Origin: JBBTSQ01 sp038078755
GTDB lineage: Bacteria; Patescibacteriota; Minisyncoccia; Phycocordibacterales; JBAYGS01
Reading direction: 5' to 3'
DNA: 49,433 nucleotides
Assembly (NCBI GenBank): GCA_038078755.1
Contig: JBBTSQ010000018.1
Location: 1-49,433 of the forward strand
Each line of letters begins with the position of its first letter. Position 1 is the first letter of the stretch. A model generated the notes under the pieces. That model was given only the letters and a program-made list of their open reading frames with translations, did no database searches and was not told where the DNA came from. The translations under genes and the position numbers were made by a program. Below, in pieces: positions 31,533 through 38,809 of the stretch.

Positions 31533-32294
31533 TTACTTTAGGCCCAAGAAATGACGCTTCCGAGCATCATCGCTACAGAGCCAGTTCATCAGGTTTGCTG
31601 TGTCAAACATTTCCTTTGCACTACCTACCAATCTGCGGAATTCTTCCCGCTCTTTGTCGGTAAATGCTTGAGAATTGACCATTGTTGCTAACGGCTTTAC
31701 CGCTCGCATCAAATGCGCCAACGATTGAAGAACCAAAGCGTGTTCGTCTTGAGAACTACTGGTCGAGTGGCTTGGCGACGGTTGTGGCAACACCGGCAGA
31801 GGCTTTTCAGGTGCATGAGTTGCACCATCAATCACTTGATCGCGACCGTGCTTGATACCGACCTCTGCTTCCAAACGCTTTTTGATCAGCGTATCCCGAT
31901 GGGTAGCCAAATATTCGCGGAGCTTCCCTAGGGATTCTTCCATTGGCTTGGTCCTGCCAAACACCACGCGAAAGACGCCTTTGGTATTTGTATAGCCGAG
32001 ACCGGCAATTGCTTCATCCATCGTAATGATTCGGTGCGCAAGAAGCGCGCCGAAATCACGAATTTCTTGATCAAGCTTGTCGTGGGCCGGAATCTTGTAT
32101 CCCTTGAGAGACAAGAAGTTTCGGACCGCAAGTAACGAGAAGCCGATAGGATAATTTTCTCCCGATTTCCAGCGTCGCACCGTCGCTTCACTGACCCGCG
32201 TAAAGAAAGCGAGTAGTTGCACTTCCTGCGGATGCCTGTCAAAGAAGTCTTTGAGACCCTCTTCGGTTCCAGGATCCTTTACGATTGCTTGCAT
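31533..32294 (-). CDS. HTH-containing protein, partner of the GHKL ATPase
   Basis: 253 residues. A helix-turn-helix-like segment is at about residues 33-48 (VSEATVRRWKSGENYP), followed by helical regions and a serine/proline-rich linker at about 170-190 before a helical C-terminus with 'MFDTANLMNWL'. It could regulate the operon or act with the ATPase. The promoter is strong (32410-32438). Its stop is 34 bp upstream of the ATPase start, so they are coexpressed. Confidence 0.65.
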   Translation of the reverse strand: MQAIVKDPGTEEGLKDFFDRHPQEVQLLAFFTRVSEATVRRWKSGENYPIGFSLLAVRNFLSLKGYKIPAHDKLDQEIRDFGALLAHRIITMDEAIAGLGYTNTKGVFRVVFGRTKPMEESLGKLREYLATHRDTLIKKRLEAEVGIKHGRDQVIDGATHAPEKPLPVLPQPSPSHSTSSSQDEHALVLQSLAHLMRAVKPLATMVNSQAFTDKEREEFRRLVGSAKEMFDTANLMNWLCSDDARKRHFLGLK

Positions 32295-32409
32295 TTTAGT
32301 GTCCTTTCCTTTCGATTTTTTCTGAATTAACGTAGTAGATGCGAAGCATCACCAATCCAGACAAAATCACCTCGAAAACACTGAGTTTTCAAAGATCATT
32401 CCATCGACA

Positions 32410-32438
32410 AGTATAGCAAAATAGTCAATTTATGTCAA
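32410..32438 (-). promoter_or_regulatory. Promoter of the HTH-GHKL operon
   Basis: On the minus strand: TTGACA (32433-32438), 17-bp spacer, TATACT (32410-32415): near-consensus and therefore strong. The leader is about 110 bases and contains GATGCTTCGCATC (a 5-bp hairpin) and a GAAAGGAAAGG ribosome-binding site. Confidence 0.75.
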
Positions 32439-32513
32439 TATTGTTATTCGAGATATATTGATTTCTAATACAAATCGGCTTTTCACCTCAAAATGTGTTA
32501 AAATAGAACCGCT

Positions 32514-33080
32514 ATGGCTCGAAAATTATTCATCGGCCTGTCGATAGAATTTGGACCGATTGTGGTGTTCTTTCTGACCGCCAAACGGCTCGGGTTTATT
32601 GAATCGACCGCCCTTTTTGTGGCGCTCACCGGAGTCTCCCTCATCTACGCCTTTTTCAAAGAGCGCAGAATTGCCTATTTTCCACTAGTTGCCGGCGCTT
32701 CGGTCATTATTTCGGGGGTTGCTACACTGGTTTACAATGAGCCCTTGTATTTAATTGTGAAAGATAGTGTCTATAACGGCGTGTTTGCATTGGTGCTGAT
32801 TTCGGGACTAATCCAAGGCCGCGGTAGGCTGAAAAAAATGTTCGGCTATTTATTTTCAATGACCGACACCGGCTGGAAGATTTTGTCTTTACGGTGGGCA
32901 CTGTTTTTTATTATCCTGACTATCGGCAACGAAATTGTATGGCGAAATTTTGATGAAATCGCATGGGTGGCATACAAAGGCTACTCGACCTTCGCCACTA
33001 TTATTTTCGCGCTCTACCAATTCACCCTCGCTCGAAAATATCGTCTGCCAGAAGCGAGCTCATGGGGGATGAAAAAGTAG
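32514..33080 (+). CDS. Intracellular septation protein A family (IspZ/YciB)
   Basis: 188 residues, five to six hydrophobic segments. The opening 'LSIEFGPIVVFFLTAKRLG' and the closing 'TIGNEIVWRNF... AYKGYSTFATIIFALYQ' follow the YciB/IspZ pattern (PF04279). YciB is an inner-membrane protein linked to cell envelope and division in E. coli; its biochemical role is unclear. The gene is monocistronic, with a bidirectional terminator after it. Confidence 0.85.
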   Translation: MARKLFIGLSIEFGPIVVFFLTAKRLGFIESTALFVALTGVSLIYAFFKERRIAYFPLVAGASVIISGVATLVYNEPLYLIVKDSVYNGVFALVLISGLIQGRGRLKKMFGYLFSMTDTGWKILSLRWALFFIILTIGNEIVWRNFDEIAWVAYKGYSTFATIIFALYQFTLARKYRLPEASSWGMKK

Positions 33081-33093
33081 TCACAACAAAAAC

Positions 33094-33130
33094 AGCTGAA
33101 ACTTTCGTCGGCACGAGAGTTGTTTCAGCT
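33094..33130. terminator. Bidirectional terminator between ispZ-like and alkyltransferase genes
   Basis: AGCTGAAAC (33094-33102) pairs with GTTTCAGCT (33122-33130), with T or A runs on each side. Confidence 0.7.
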
Positions 33131-33132
33131 TT

Positions 33133-33387
33133 TTACTTAATCGCACCTTCTTTTTTAAGGAGCGTGCGCTTTTTTGATGCACCACGATTGTACTCACCAA
33201 GACTGCCATCACTTCGAATGACGCGGTGACACGGAATCTTCGGATCGAAATTGGTTTTGAGAATCGCTCCAACTGCTCGAGCGGCTTTTGGTTTGCCCGC
33301 TTGTTTTGCCACATAGCCGTAGGTCGCCACCGACCCTTTGGGAATAGTCGAAACATACGCAAGCACTTTTTGACGGAAAGTTAGCAT
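33133..33387 (-). CDS. O6-alkylguanine-DNA alkyltransferase-like protein (C-terminal domain only)
   Basis: 84 residues. It contains the MGMT DNA-binding/active-site domain: 'IPKGSVATYGYVAKQAG' and I-P-C-H-R-V-I, with the alkyl-acceptor cysteine retained, and 'GEYNRG'. The N-terminal domain of classical MGMT is absent. ATL proteins usually carry tryptophan in place of this cysteine; here the cysteine is kept, so transfer activity is possible. It overlaps the 3' end of the ATP-cone nuclease gene by 7 bp. Confidence 0.85.
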   Translation of the reverse strand: MLTFRQKVLAYVSTIPKGSVATYGYVAKQAGKPKAARAVGAILKTNFDPKIPCHRVIRSDGSLGEYNRGASKKRTLLKKEGAIK

Positions 33388-34199
33388 ACCAACTTTATCT
33401 CCTCCAAAATTCCCGGGATCTTCTCTGCACGGATACCCGCCGTTTTCAAAGCGCTTTCAGTGTTGATCGATCGGCACAGCACTTTTCCGGAAGCGAGTAA
33501 ATCTCTTTTTTCAACATTCGAAAGTCCGCTAATCGCAGTCACTGGATGCAGACCTGCCCCTTCAATCATATGATGTAAATTACCTTTTGCAGGATAATTC
33601 CATCCGATCATCGAAAGTCCCGCGCAAACACCGTAATCAATAGCGGTTGAAGTAAATTTAGTATTAGTAACGAGCAGTGCATGGGAAAGCTTTCGGGTCT
33701 TACCACCAAACTCATACTCCCGCCCCCTTAGATCATCGAACCGTGCCTTCACATAGAGTGCCACTTTTAAATCAGATTTTAAATCAAACTCATTATGAAA
33801 TTTGGCTTCAATAAAAATGAGCTCATCGCCTTTCCATGCCACCACATCCATCTCATGCGGGACACATTTACCTTGCACAATCACCCCCGTCACCGTCTCA
33901 TACCCAGAGGCTTTGTAGAGCTCTGCAACAAATTTTTCGAACGGAAAGCCAGATGGACCAAGCTCAGCGATAGCGTGACGGAGTGAGTATGAGATCGCGA
34001 CTGGTTTAGTCTGCCTACGGAGCAATTCAAAGGCGTGGCGATAAATATGCGAAGTGGGCATTTCATCTTTCAGCTCCCCTTCAATATGAGTGGCAATATC
34101 GGCCGCCGCTTCTGGTGCCGCTCCCGACCGCACCAAAGACGCCATCAATTTTTCTGGATTAAAGGGCTCGAGACTTCCGTCAGACTTTTTGATACGCAT
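33381..34199 (-). CDS. ATP-cone domain fused to a PD-(D/E)xK nuclease-like domain
   Basis: 272 residues from ATG 34199 (MRIKKSDG). Residues 1-84 are an ATP-cone ('IKKSDGSLEPFNPEKLMASLVRSG...'), the nucleotide-sensing module of ribonucleotide reductases. The next region has E116-M-D118...E131-A-K133, the D-(E/D)xK core of restriction-endonuclease-like folds. The C-terminal 70 residues are helical. It is probably an NTP/dATP-gated nuclease (inference). Its stop is embedded in the alkyltransferase start, so the two are translationally coupled as a DNA-transaction pair. Confidence 0.75.
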   Translation of the reverse strand: MRIKKSDGSLEPFNPEKLMASLVRSGAAPEAAADIATHIEGELKDEMPTSHIYRHAFELLRRQTKPVAISYSLRHAIAELGPSGFPFEKFVAELYKASGYETVTGVIVQGKCVPHEMDVVAWKGDELIFIEAKFHNEFDLKSDLKVALYVKARFDDLRGREYEFGGKTRKLSHALLVTNTKFTSTAIDYGVCAGLSMIGWNYPAKGNLHHMIEGAGLHPVTAISGLSNVEKRDLLASGKVLCRSINTESALKTAGIRAEKIPGILEEIKLVC

Positions 34200-34201
34200 A
34201 G

Positions 34202-34292
34202 GAAACAGTATAACAAACAACTTACAACTTACAATCAACAATCAGAAAAAGATAAAAGACGTCACTTCTATACTTAGAAGTACAGAAGTGAC
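34202..34292. repeat. CAACTTACAAT repeats plus AGAAGT palindrome
   Basis: 34209-34244 is ACAACTTACAA-type repeated DNA. GTCACTTCT (34261-34269) and AGAAGTGAC (34284-34292) form an imperfect palindrome around ATACTTAGAAGTAC, matching the element at 20030-20055 at 24 of 26 bases. Confidence 0.7.
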
Positions 34293-34308
34293 AGGTGCGC
34301 TTGGAGAA

Positions 34309-35550
34309 TTAAGAAATGACACCGCCGCCGATACAAGTGTCGTTGAGATAAAATACCGCGGACTGACCAGAGGTGATAGTGCTTTGGGGACGCGCGAAAT
34401 GAAATACCGCCTTTTGTGCTGTAATGGAGACTACTGTTACCGGTTCAAGCGTCTGGCGATAGCGAGTACGAACAAAAAACGAATCTCCCGCTTTTGGCGT
34501 CTCACCGATCCAATTCATTTTTATACACGTCATTTCAGACACTGCTCCGGAAAGACCGCCGTCAGGCTTTTTGTGAGAAACGGTTATGGTATTTTTCTTC
34601 ACATCTTTCGCCACCACATAGTACGGTGTATCGAGAGTGGTCTTTTGGGTAATAGTGAATCCATGTCGTTCGCCGATAGTGAGAAACGTCGCTCCGTCGT
34701 GTGAGCCGATTTCTTTTCCCTCAACAGAAAGTACTTTTCCTTTTTTTGTCGGTATTGATCGCTTGAGGAAATCTTTAATATCAATCTTGCCAATAAAGCA
34801 CAGGCCCTGACTGTCTTTTTTGTCGGCGGTAATTAAACCAAATTTTTTCGCCAGCCTTCGCACCTCCGGTTTTTCGATATTCCCCACGGGAAAAAGAGTG
34901 TGAGCGAGTTGTTCTTGTGAGAGCGTCCAGAGGAAATACGATTGGTCTTTGTTTTTATCCAAACCAGTTAATAGTTGATATTCTTTAATTTTTATCTTTA
35001 AATTATTTTTTTTTGATTGCGAGTTGTTTGCTCCGACGTTTCGTAAAAGTCGGAGTTCCGACCGGAGCGTCGGAATTGTGAGTTGTTTGTTTGGCATCAC
35101 CTGAGCATAATGACCGGTAGCAACAAAATCAGCTCCTTGATTCATCGCCCATTTGTAGAACCCCCCAAATTTCACCGACCGATTGCACGCCACATCTGGG
35201 TTTGGCGTTCGCCCCGCTTTGTATTCAGCAATCATATAATCCACCACTTCTTTTTTATACTCTTTTTCAAGATCGAGCGTCACAAACGGAATACCGAGCT
35301 TTGCCGCCACCCGCATGGCATCGAGGCGGTCTTCTCGCCAAGTGCACGGTAGCCAATCTGGCGACCAAACTTTGATAAATACACCAGTCACGTCATAGCC
35401 CCTAAACCCCTTCGGGGTCGGGCGACCAAATAATTTTTCAAAATTATTTGGTGTAGCCAGCTTGAGTAGTGCGGCAGAGACGGAGCTATCAACCCCGCCG
35501 GACAGACCCACATATACCTTCTTCCGCTGTTTACTATCTTGACGATTCAT
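34309..35550 (-). CDS. mnmA: tRNA-specific 2-thiouridylase MnmA with two in-frame insertions
   Basis: 413 residues from ATG 35550, versus about 360-370 for the family. The PP-loop S-G-G-V-D-S-S, the first catalytic Cys in N-P-D-V-A-C-N and the second in G-L-C-F-I-G are present, so s2U34 synthesis on Lys/Glu/Gln tRNAs is likely. Extra blocks of about 20 residues (after 'ALLK') and about 35 residues (after 'GHYAQV') are absent from E. coli MnmA. Their DNA is made of hairpins (35406-35452 and 35031-35075) of the intergenic repeat style. The insertions keep the frame and leave the catalytic motifs intact. Confidence 0.9.
   Translation of the reverse strand: MNRQDSKQRKKVYVGLSGGVDSSVSAALLKLATPNNFEKLFGRPTPKGFRGYDVTGVFIKVWSPDWLPCTWREDRLDAMRVAAKLGIPFVTLDLEKEYKKEVVDYMIAEYKAGRTPNPDVACNRSVKFGGFYKWAMNQGADFVATGHYAQVMPNKQLTIPTLRSELRLLRNVGANNSQSKKNNLKIKIKEYQLLTGLDKNKDQSYFLWTLSQEQLAHTLFPVGNIEKPEVRRLAKKFGLITADKKDSQGLCFIGKIDIKDFLKRSIPTKKGKVLSVEGKEIGSHDGATFLTIGERHGFTITQKTTLDTPYYVVAKDVKKNTITVSHKKPDGGLSGAVSEMTCIKMNWIGETPKAGDSFFVRTRYRQTLEPVTVVSITAQKAVFHFARPQSTITSGQSAVFYLNDTCIGGGVIS
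35016..35089. repeat. Palindromic repeat inserted in mnmA (second insertion)
   Basis: ATTGCGAGTTGTTTG at 35016-35030 and ATTGTGAGTTGTTTG at 35075-35089 are near-identical 59 bp apart. Between them are CTCCGAC/GTCGGAG (35031-35037, 35049-35055) and TTCCGAC/GTCGGAA (35056-35062, 35069-35075). The flanking motif is a version of the CAACTTACAAT intergenic family on the other strand. Confidence 0.75.
35406..35452. repeat. Palindromes inserted in mnmA (first insertion)
   Basis: ACCCC-TTC-GGGGT (35406-35418), then ACCAAATAATTTT (35425-35437) and its reverse complement (35440-35452), with a two-base loop. Translated as an extra block of about 20 residues. Confidence 0.75.
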
Positions 35551-35567
35551 TTTTGCTATGCTATCAC
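35539..35567 (+). promoter_or_regulatory. Promoter of the 35602 gene
   Basis: TTGACG (35539-35544), 17-bp spacer, extended -10 TGC-TATCAC (35562-35567). It overlaps the first codons of mnmA on the other strand. Confidence 0.5.
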
Positions 35568-35601
35568 TATAGATGGAAAAACTCAACAGAAAGGTAGTTC
35601 T

Positions 35602-36048
35602 ATGAAAAAGACGATAACAGCAAAACCTTCACTTCGTGGTTGGAAAATGCAGCTTCGCGCACATCTTAAAAAGATGACTATCTCATCGAAATTTAAGAAG
35701 CTTGACCCAGATTGGAGAGAGGGTGCATTCGATGGAATTGTCGCCGGAGTGACATTTTGTATCCAAAAAGACCTCCCGATAATCCCCTCGACATTGGCAC
35801 GAGATTTCGATATGGGAAGTGAAAATCGGTGTCTTCTTGCAAAAGCAGGTCAAACTACCCTAAAGCAGGTCTGCTCGCGCTTCAAACTAAATCTCGCAGA
35901 TCTTGAGGAAATGGAATGCACGTGGTGCCGCGCTTCACCCAGCGACTCTTCCTACACCACCTACTGGACATGGGAGGAAATTGCAAACTTCCTTTGGCGC
36001 GCCACCGGCCGGTTCTTCAAGGCTCATCCCGAATTTGGGGTGAATTAA
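35602..36048 (+). CDS. Hypothetical protein
   Basis: 148 residues from ATG 35602, with AGAAAGG 8 bases upstream. Basic N-terminus (MKKTITAKPSLRGWKMQLRAHLKKM), then helices; 'AFDGIVAGVTFCIQKDLPIIPSTLARDF' and 'TYWTWEEIANFLWRATGRFFKAHPE' are the most distinctive parts. There are four cysteines but not in zinc-finger spacing. No family is recognised. A strong double terminator follows. Confidence 0.6.
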   Translation: MKKTITAKPSLRGWKMQLRAHLKKMTISSKFKKLDPDWREGAFDGIVAGVTFCIQKDLPIIPSTLARDFDMGSENRCLLAKAGQTTLKQVCSRFKLNLADLEEMECTWCRASPSDSSYTTYWTWEEIANFLWRATGRFFKAHPEFGVN

Positions 36049-36049
36049 A

Positions 36050-36115
36050 GTCTAGTCTCGCTTATTCCCTCGCAGACTCGAGAATAAGCGAGACACCGGG
36101 GTAGACTTTTTTGTA
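36050..36115 (+). terminator. Terminator after the 35602 gene
   Basis: Outer AGTCTA/TAGACT pair enclosing TCTCGCTTATTC/GAATAAGCGAGA, followed by TTTTTT. Confidence 0.75.
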
Positions 36116-36169
36116 GAAGAATCGGCCTCCGCCGATACTGAGTCAGTTACAATATGTTCTTTTTCGCAA

Positions 36170-36197
36170 GGGCGAGCGGTACTCCGCTCGCCTTTTT
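36170..36197 (+). terminator. Second terminator
   Basis: GGCGAGCGG, loop TACT, CCGCTCGCC, then TTTTTT. It lies 55 bp beyond the first and may end a read-through or an independent short RNA. Confidence 0.7.
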
Positions 36198-36243
36198 TCT
36201 ATTTTCTCATTGTTAGTTGTTGGTTGTAAGTTGTGGGTTTGCT

Positions 36244-37239
36244 TCACAAATACCTCTCCTTATTCCTCACGTGCTCCTCAAACGTCTTGGCGTAATGCAT
36301 TTCCCCATCTTTGTCAGACAAATAAAATAAGTACGGGCTGGCAATCGGGGTCAGCACCGCCTTGAGTGAATCAAGTCCTGGGCTTGAAATCGGTCCTTTC
36401 GGTAGACCTTTGTACTTGTAGGTATTGTATGGGGAGTCAATCGCCAAATCTTCGGTAGTCAATTGATAGGTATTTTTGCCATTAATATACGGGAACACCG
36501 CATCAACTTGAAGTGGCATACCAATCGACAACCGCTTCCACAAAATTCCTGCCACAATTCGTCGAGTTTCAGTGGTGCGAGCTTCTTCTTCAACCAATGA
36601 GGCCATAATCACCACATCTTTGAGTGTTTTTTTAAATCGAGTGATATCGTTTTGTATCACCGTGGTTGCTTTCACAAAATTCTTCTCCATCGCAGACACC
36701 ACGGTAGTCGCAGTCTCGTTGGGTAAAAAATTATAGGTGTCTGGAAACAAAAATCCCTCTTTTGCTTCGGCAAGTTTTAAAAAATCTTTGGTATTGAACA
36801 ATGGCAGTGCCTCGTCAAACAACTCTGCCATTTCTTTTACCGATGTCCCTTCGGGGATAGTAACCTTGATCGGCTCCAGTCGGCTATCGCCTGAAGTCAA
36901 TCTGCCAGCAATTGAAAACACATTTTCTCGAGTCGGAAAGGCATACTCTCCGGCCAATAGCCCCTTTGTCCCACCGAGAAGCACCACGAATGTTTTTAAC
37001 CAAAATGGCGAGATAATCAGATTCTTTTTATATAATTCCTCCGCAACGCTCGAAAGTCCTCGCCCAGAAGCGATGCGTATAAATGTTTGTTGCGGAAATG
37101 ATGTCGGCGCGCGCCATACCAGCCCATAGAAAATTGCTGAAACTGTCGCTCCGCAAAAAAGTAGAAAGAAAAATAATCGCACGAGAGATACCTCCTTCCA
37201 AAAGAGCTTGAAATCAGCAATGCGTCTTTGAAAACCCAT
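36244..37239 (-). CDS. mltG: Endolytic transglycosylase MltG (YceG-like)
   Basis: 331 residues. A transmembrane helix at about 20-42 (LFFFLLFCGATVSAIFYGLVW) is followed by a LysM-like region (VTIPEGTSVKEMAELF) and the YceG catalytic domain with glutamate in 'ASLVEEEA' and 'SPYNTYKYKGLPKGPISSPG'. It cleaves nascent glycan strands and terminates peptidoglycan polymerisation at the outer face of the membrane. The DUF8128-like gene lies 27 bp upstream in the same orientation. Confidence 0.92.
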   Translation of the reverse strand: MGFQRRIADFKLFWKEVSLVRLFFFLLFCGATVSAIFYGLVWRAPTSFPQQTFIRIASGRGLSSVAEELYKKNLIISPFWLKTFVVLLGGTKGLLAGEYAFPTRENVFSIAGRLTSGDSRLEPIKVTIPEGTSVKEMAELFDEALPLFNTKDFLKLAEAKEGFLFPDTYNFLPNETATTVVSAMEKNFVKATTVIQNDITRFKKTLKDVVIMASLVEEEARTTETRRIVAGILWKRLSIGMPLQVDAVFPYINGKNTYQLTTEDLAIDSPYNTYKYKGLPKGPISSPGLDSLKAVLTPIASPYLFYLSDKDGEMHYAKTFEEHVRNKERYL

Positions 37240-37266
37240 AAAATAAAGATCGAGATATCAACAACA

Positions 37267-38502
37267 TTAAATCGGCAAGTTTGCTGGGGCCTCTGATTTT
37301 TTCGACATAATACGATTGAACGAAGGTGTCCCCGACACTTGCCCTGGAAAATGGTACATTGTTGCCAATTCTTCAGTGCTCAAATGGATATGTTTATTAA
37401 AATTGTATGGTGGCCAGAAAAACGAACGACGACGATAGGCGTCCAAAACTTCTGCTCGCGTCTTATTTTGGCGAATCTCTTTGTAATCTTGCCACGGGTA
37501 ATTAAAATTGGTCATCCACGCAGAGGGCTTAAATCCATTCATGTTGGCTGACCCATATTGCTTAAATGTACCGATTAATCCGGGGATATTGGTCCCCACA
37601 AAACTCTCTTTTGGCGCCACATAAATCACCCTGATACCAACATCAAAATTATGTTTTGCCATATGTCGCTCGATAGCGGTAATCACCTCCTGCTGAACTT
37701 TTGACAATTTTTGGGAGGCGGCCGTCTTCTCTTCGTCTTCTTTTTTGATCAACGCCTTATCGACAATCGCTTTGATTTCTTTTTTAGATAATTTATCAAG
37801 CGGATCGTCTTTTTCCCCCGGTTCTTTTTTATGCGCCCGCACCACAAATTGAATCCAAATCTGATTGTCAGGTTTTAACGCACCCAAAAATTCAAGCTGC
37901 GGGGTAATCGGGTCGACCTTGTATTCTTCTTTTGGATCTTTATCGAGACCAAAATCTGTGTAGGTCTTGATCGGATACGGATCGGGCTTGGTAAAGACAA
38001 AATCACATCCCCAAAGCGAGTGCGTGCGTGGACTATAACTAAGCTTTTTGGCATAGTCGGGAGCTTCGTGAATTTCGATGCCGGGATATTGTGAGTAGAG
38101 TTGCGTCTCGACGACGGTACGAAGTGCTTCGCGTGTCCAAATGAAAAAATGGAGCTCTCCGCCAAACGACGCGATTTCAAGCGAAAACCATGCGCGGACT
38201 TTGCCCAATACTTGTCGATCATACCAAGTAGCCTCTCCTCCCGTCTGATGTAAGCCGTTTAAAAAAAGCTCCATCGCGAGCGGCGACTTAAACACATCTT
38301 TTGGCACCTTTATTTCAAGTAATACGTGCTTTAGGTTTGCAATAAATTTGGTCCGAGTGTAGACCGTAAAAAAATGCCAAAATATCAAAAAAGCGATAAT
38401 TGGTAACCAAATTACATAGGTCTTTTCAAGAACAGTCAGAACATTCTGTACGAGTGCGAGTTCGAGAAAGCGACTGAGATTGTCACTAAATGTCTGGTAC
38501 AT
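37267..38502 (-). CDS. DUF8128-like Patescibacteria membrane protein
   Basis: 411 residues from ATG 38502; the longer frame runs into an AAGTATAA repeat. Transmembrane helix at about 30-50 (YVIWLPIIAFLIFWHFF). The large domain ('KVPKDVFKSPLAMELFLNGLHQTGGEATWYDRQVLGK' and 'VRAWFSLEIASFGGELHFFIWT') is the pattern I recall for DUF8128 proteins, which in Patescibacteria often lie near conjugation-like ATPases. The C-terminal part is charged. No ATPase motif is present. The role is unknown, and the family name is from memory and not verified. Confidence 0.6.
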   Translation of the reverse strand: MYQTFSDNLSRFLELALVQNVLTVLEKTYVIWLPIIAFLIFWHFFTVYTRTKFIANLKHVLLEIKVPKDVFKSPLAMELFLNGLHQTGGEATWYDRQVLGKVRAWFSLEIASFGGELHFFIWTREALRTVVETQLYSQYPGIEIHEAPDYAKKLSYSPRTHSLWGCDFVFTKPDPYPIKTYTDFGLDKDPKEEYKVDPITPQLEFLGALKPDNQIWIQFVVRAHKKEPGEKDDPLDKLSKKEIKAIVDKALIKKEDEEKTAASQKLSKVQQEVITAIERHMAKHNFDVGIRVIYVAPKESFVGTNIPGLIGTFKQYGSANMNGFKPSAWMTNFNYPWQDYKEIRQNKTRAEVLDAYRRRSFFWPPYNFNKHIHLSTEELATMYHFPGQVSGTPSFNRIMSKKSEAPANLPI

Positions 38503-38683
38503 ACAGAGAAGTATAACGTATAAAATGAAAAGTATAAAGTATAGGAAAGAGAAAACAGACAACTTACAGCTAACAACGCACAATCAGAGAAGAACCGACC
38601 TACCAAGAGACCTTCAACGGCTTACCTGTAAGTGAGCCGTTGAAATGGCTTAGTTGAGGCACGCTAAAAAACGGCTAAAAACG

Positions 38684-38722
38684 AACGGCTCACTGGTTTT
38701 TCATTAAAACCAGTGAGCCGTT
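38684..38722. repeat. GGCTCAC-family hairpin
   Basis: AACGGCTCACTGGTTTT (38684-38700), loop TCATT, exact reverse complement (38706-38722). Confidence 0.8.
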
Positions 38723-38727
38723 AAATA

Positions 38728-38764
38728 AAAAGCCTCGAAATTGCGAAGCAATTTCGAGGCTTTT
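38728..38764 (-). terminator. Terminator of the sigma4-HARE gene
   Basis: AAAAGCCTCGAAATTGC, loop GAA, GCAATTTCGAGGCTTTT: 17-bp arms and T-rich flanks. Confidence 0.8.
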
Positions 38765-38809
38765 CAGATCTCTGGTCTGGTATCTGTGCTCTGTTGTCTA
38801 ATCTCCCTT

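Larger units (their letters stand above)
38503..38809. other. Repeat-rich intergenic region
   Basis: 307 bp with no gene: AAGTATAA units (about 38503-38547), CAACTTACA-type units (about 38550-38580), an ACGGCTTAC element, the GGCTCAC hairpin (38684-38722) and the terminator of the sigma4-HARE gene (38728-38764). Confidence 0.7.

Noticed and set aside
29780..31663. 627-codon open frame on the plus strand opposite the GHKL ATPase gene
   Set aside because: The minus-strand frame carries the complete Bergerat ATPase motifs, a promoter and an HTH partner; the antisense frame has no recognisable domain and is a shadow of codon bias.
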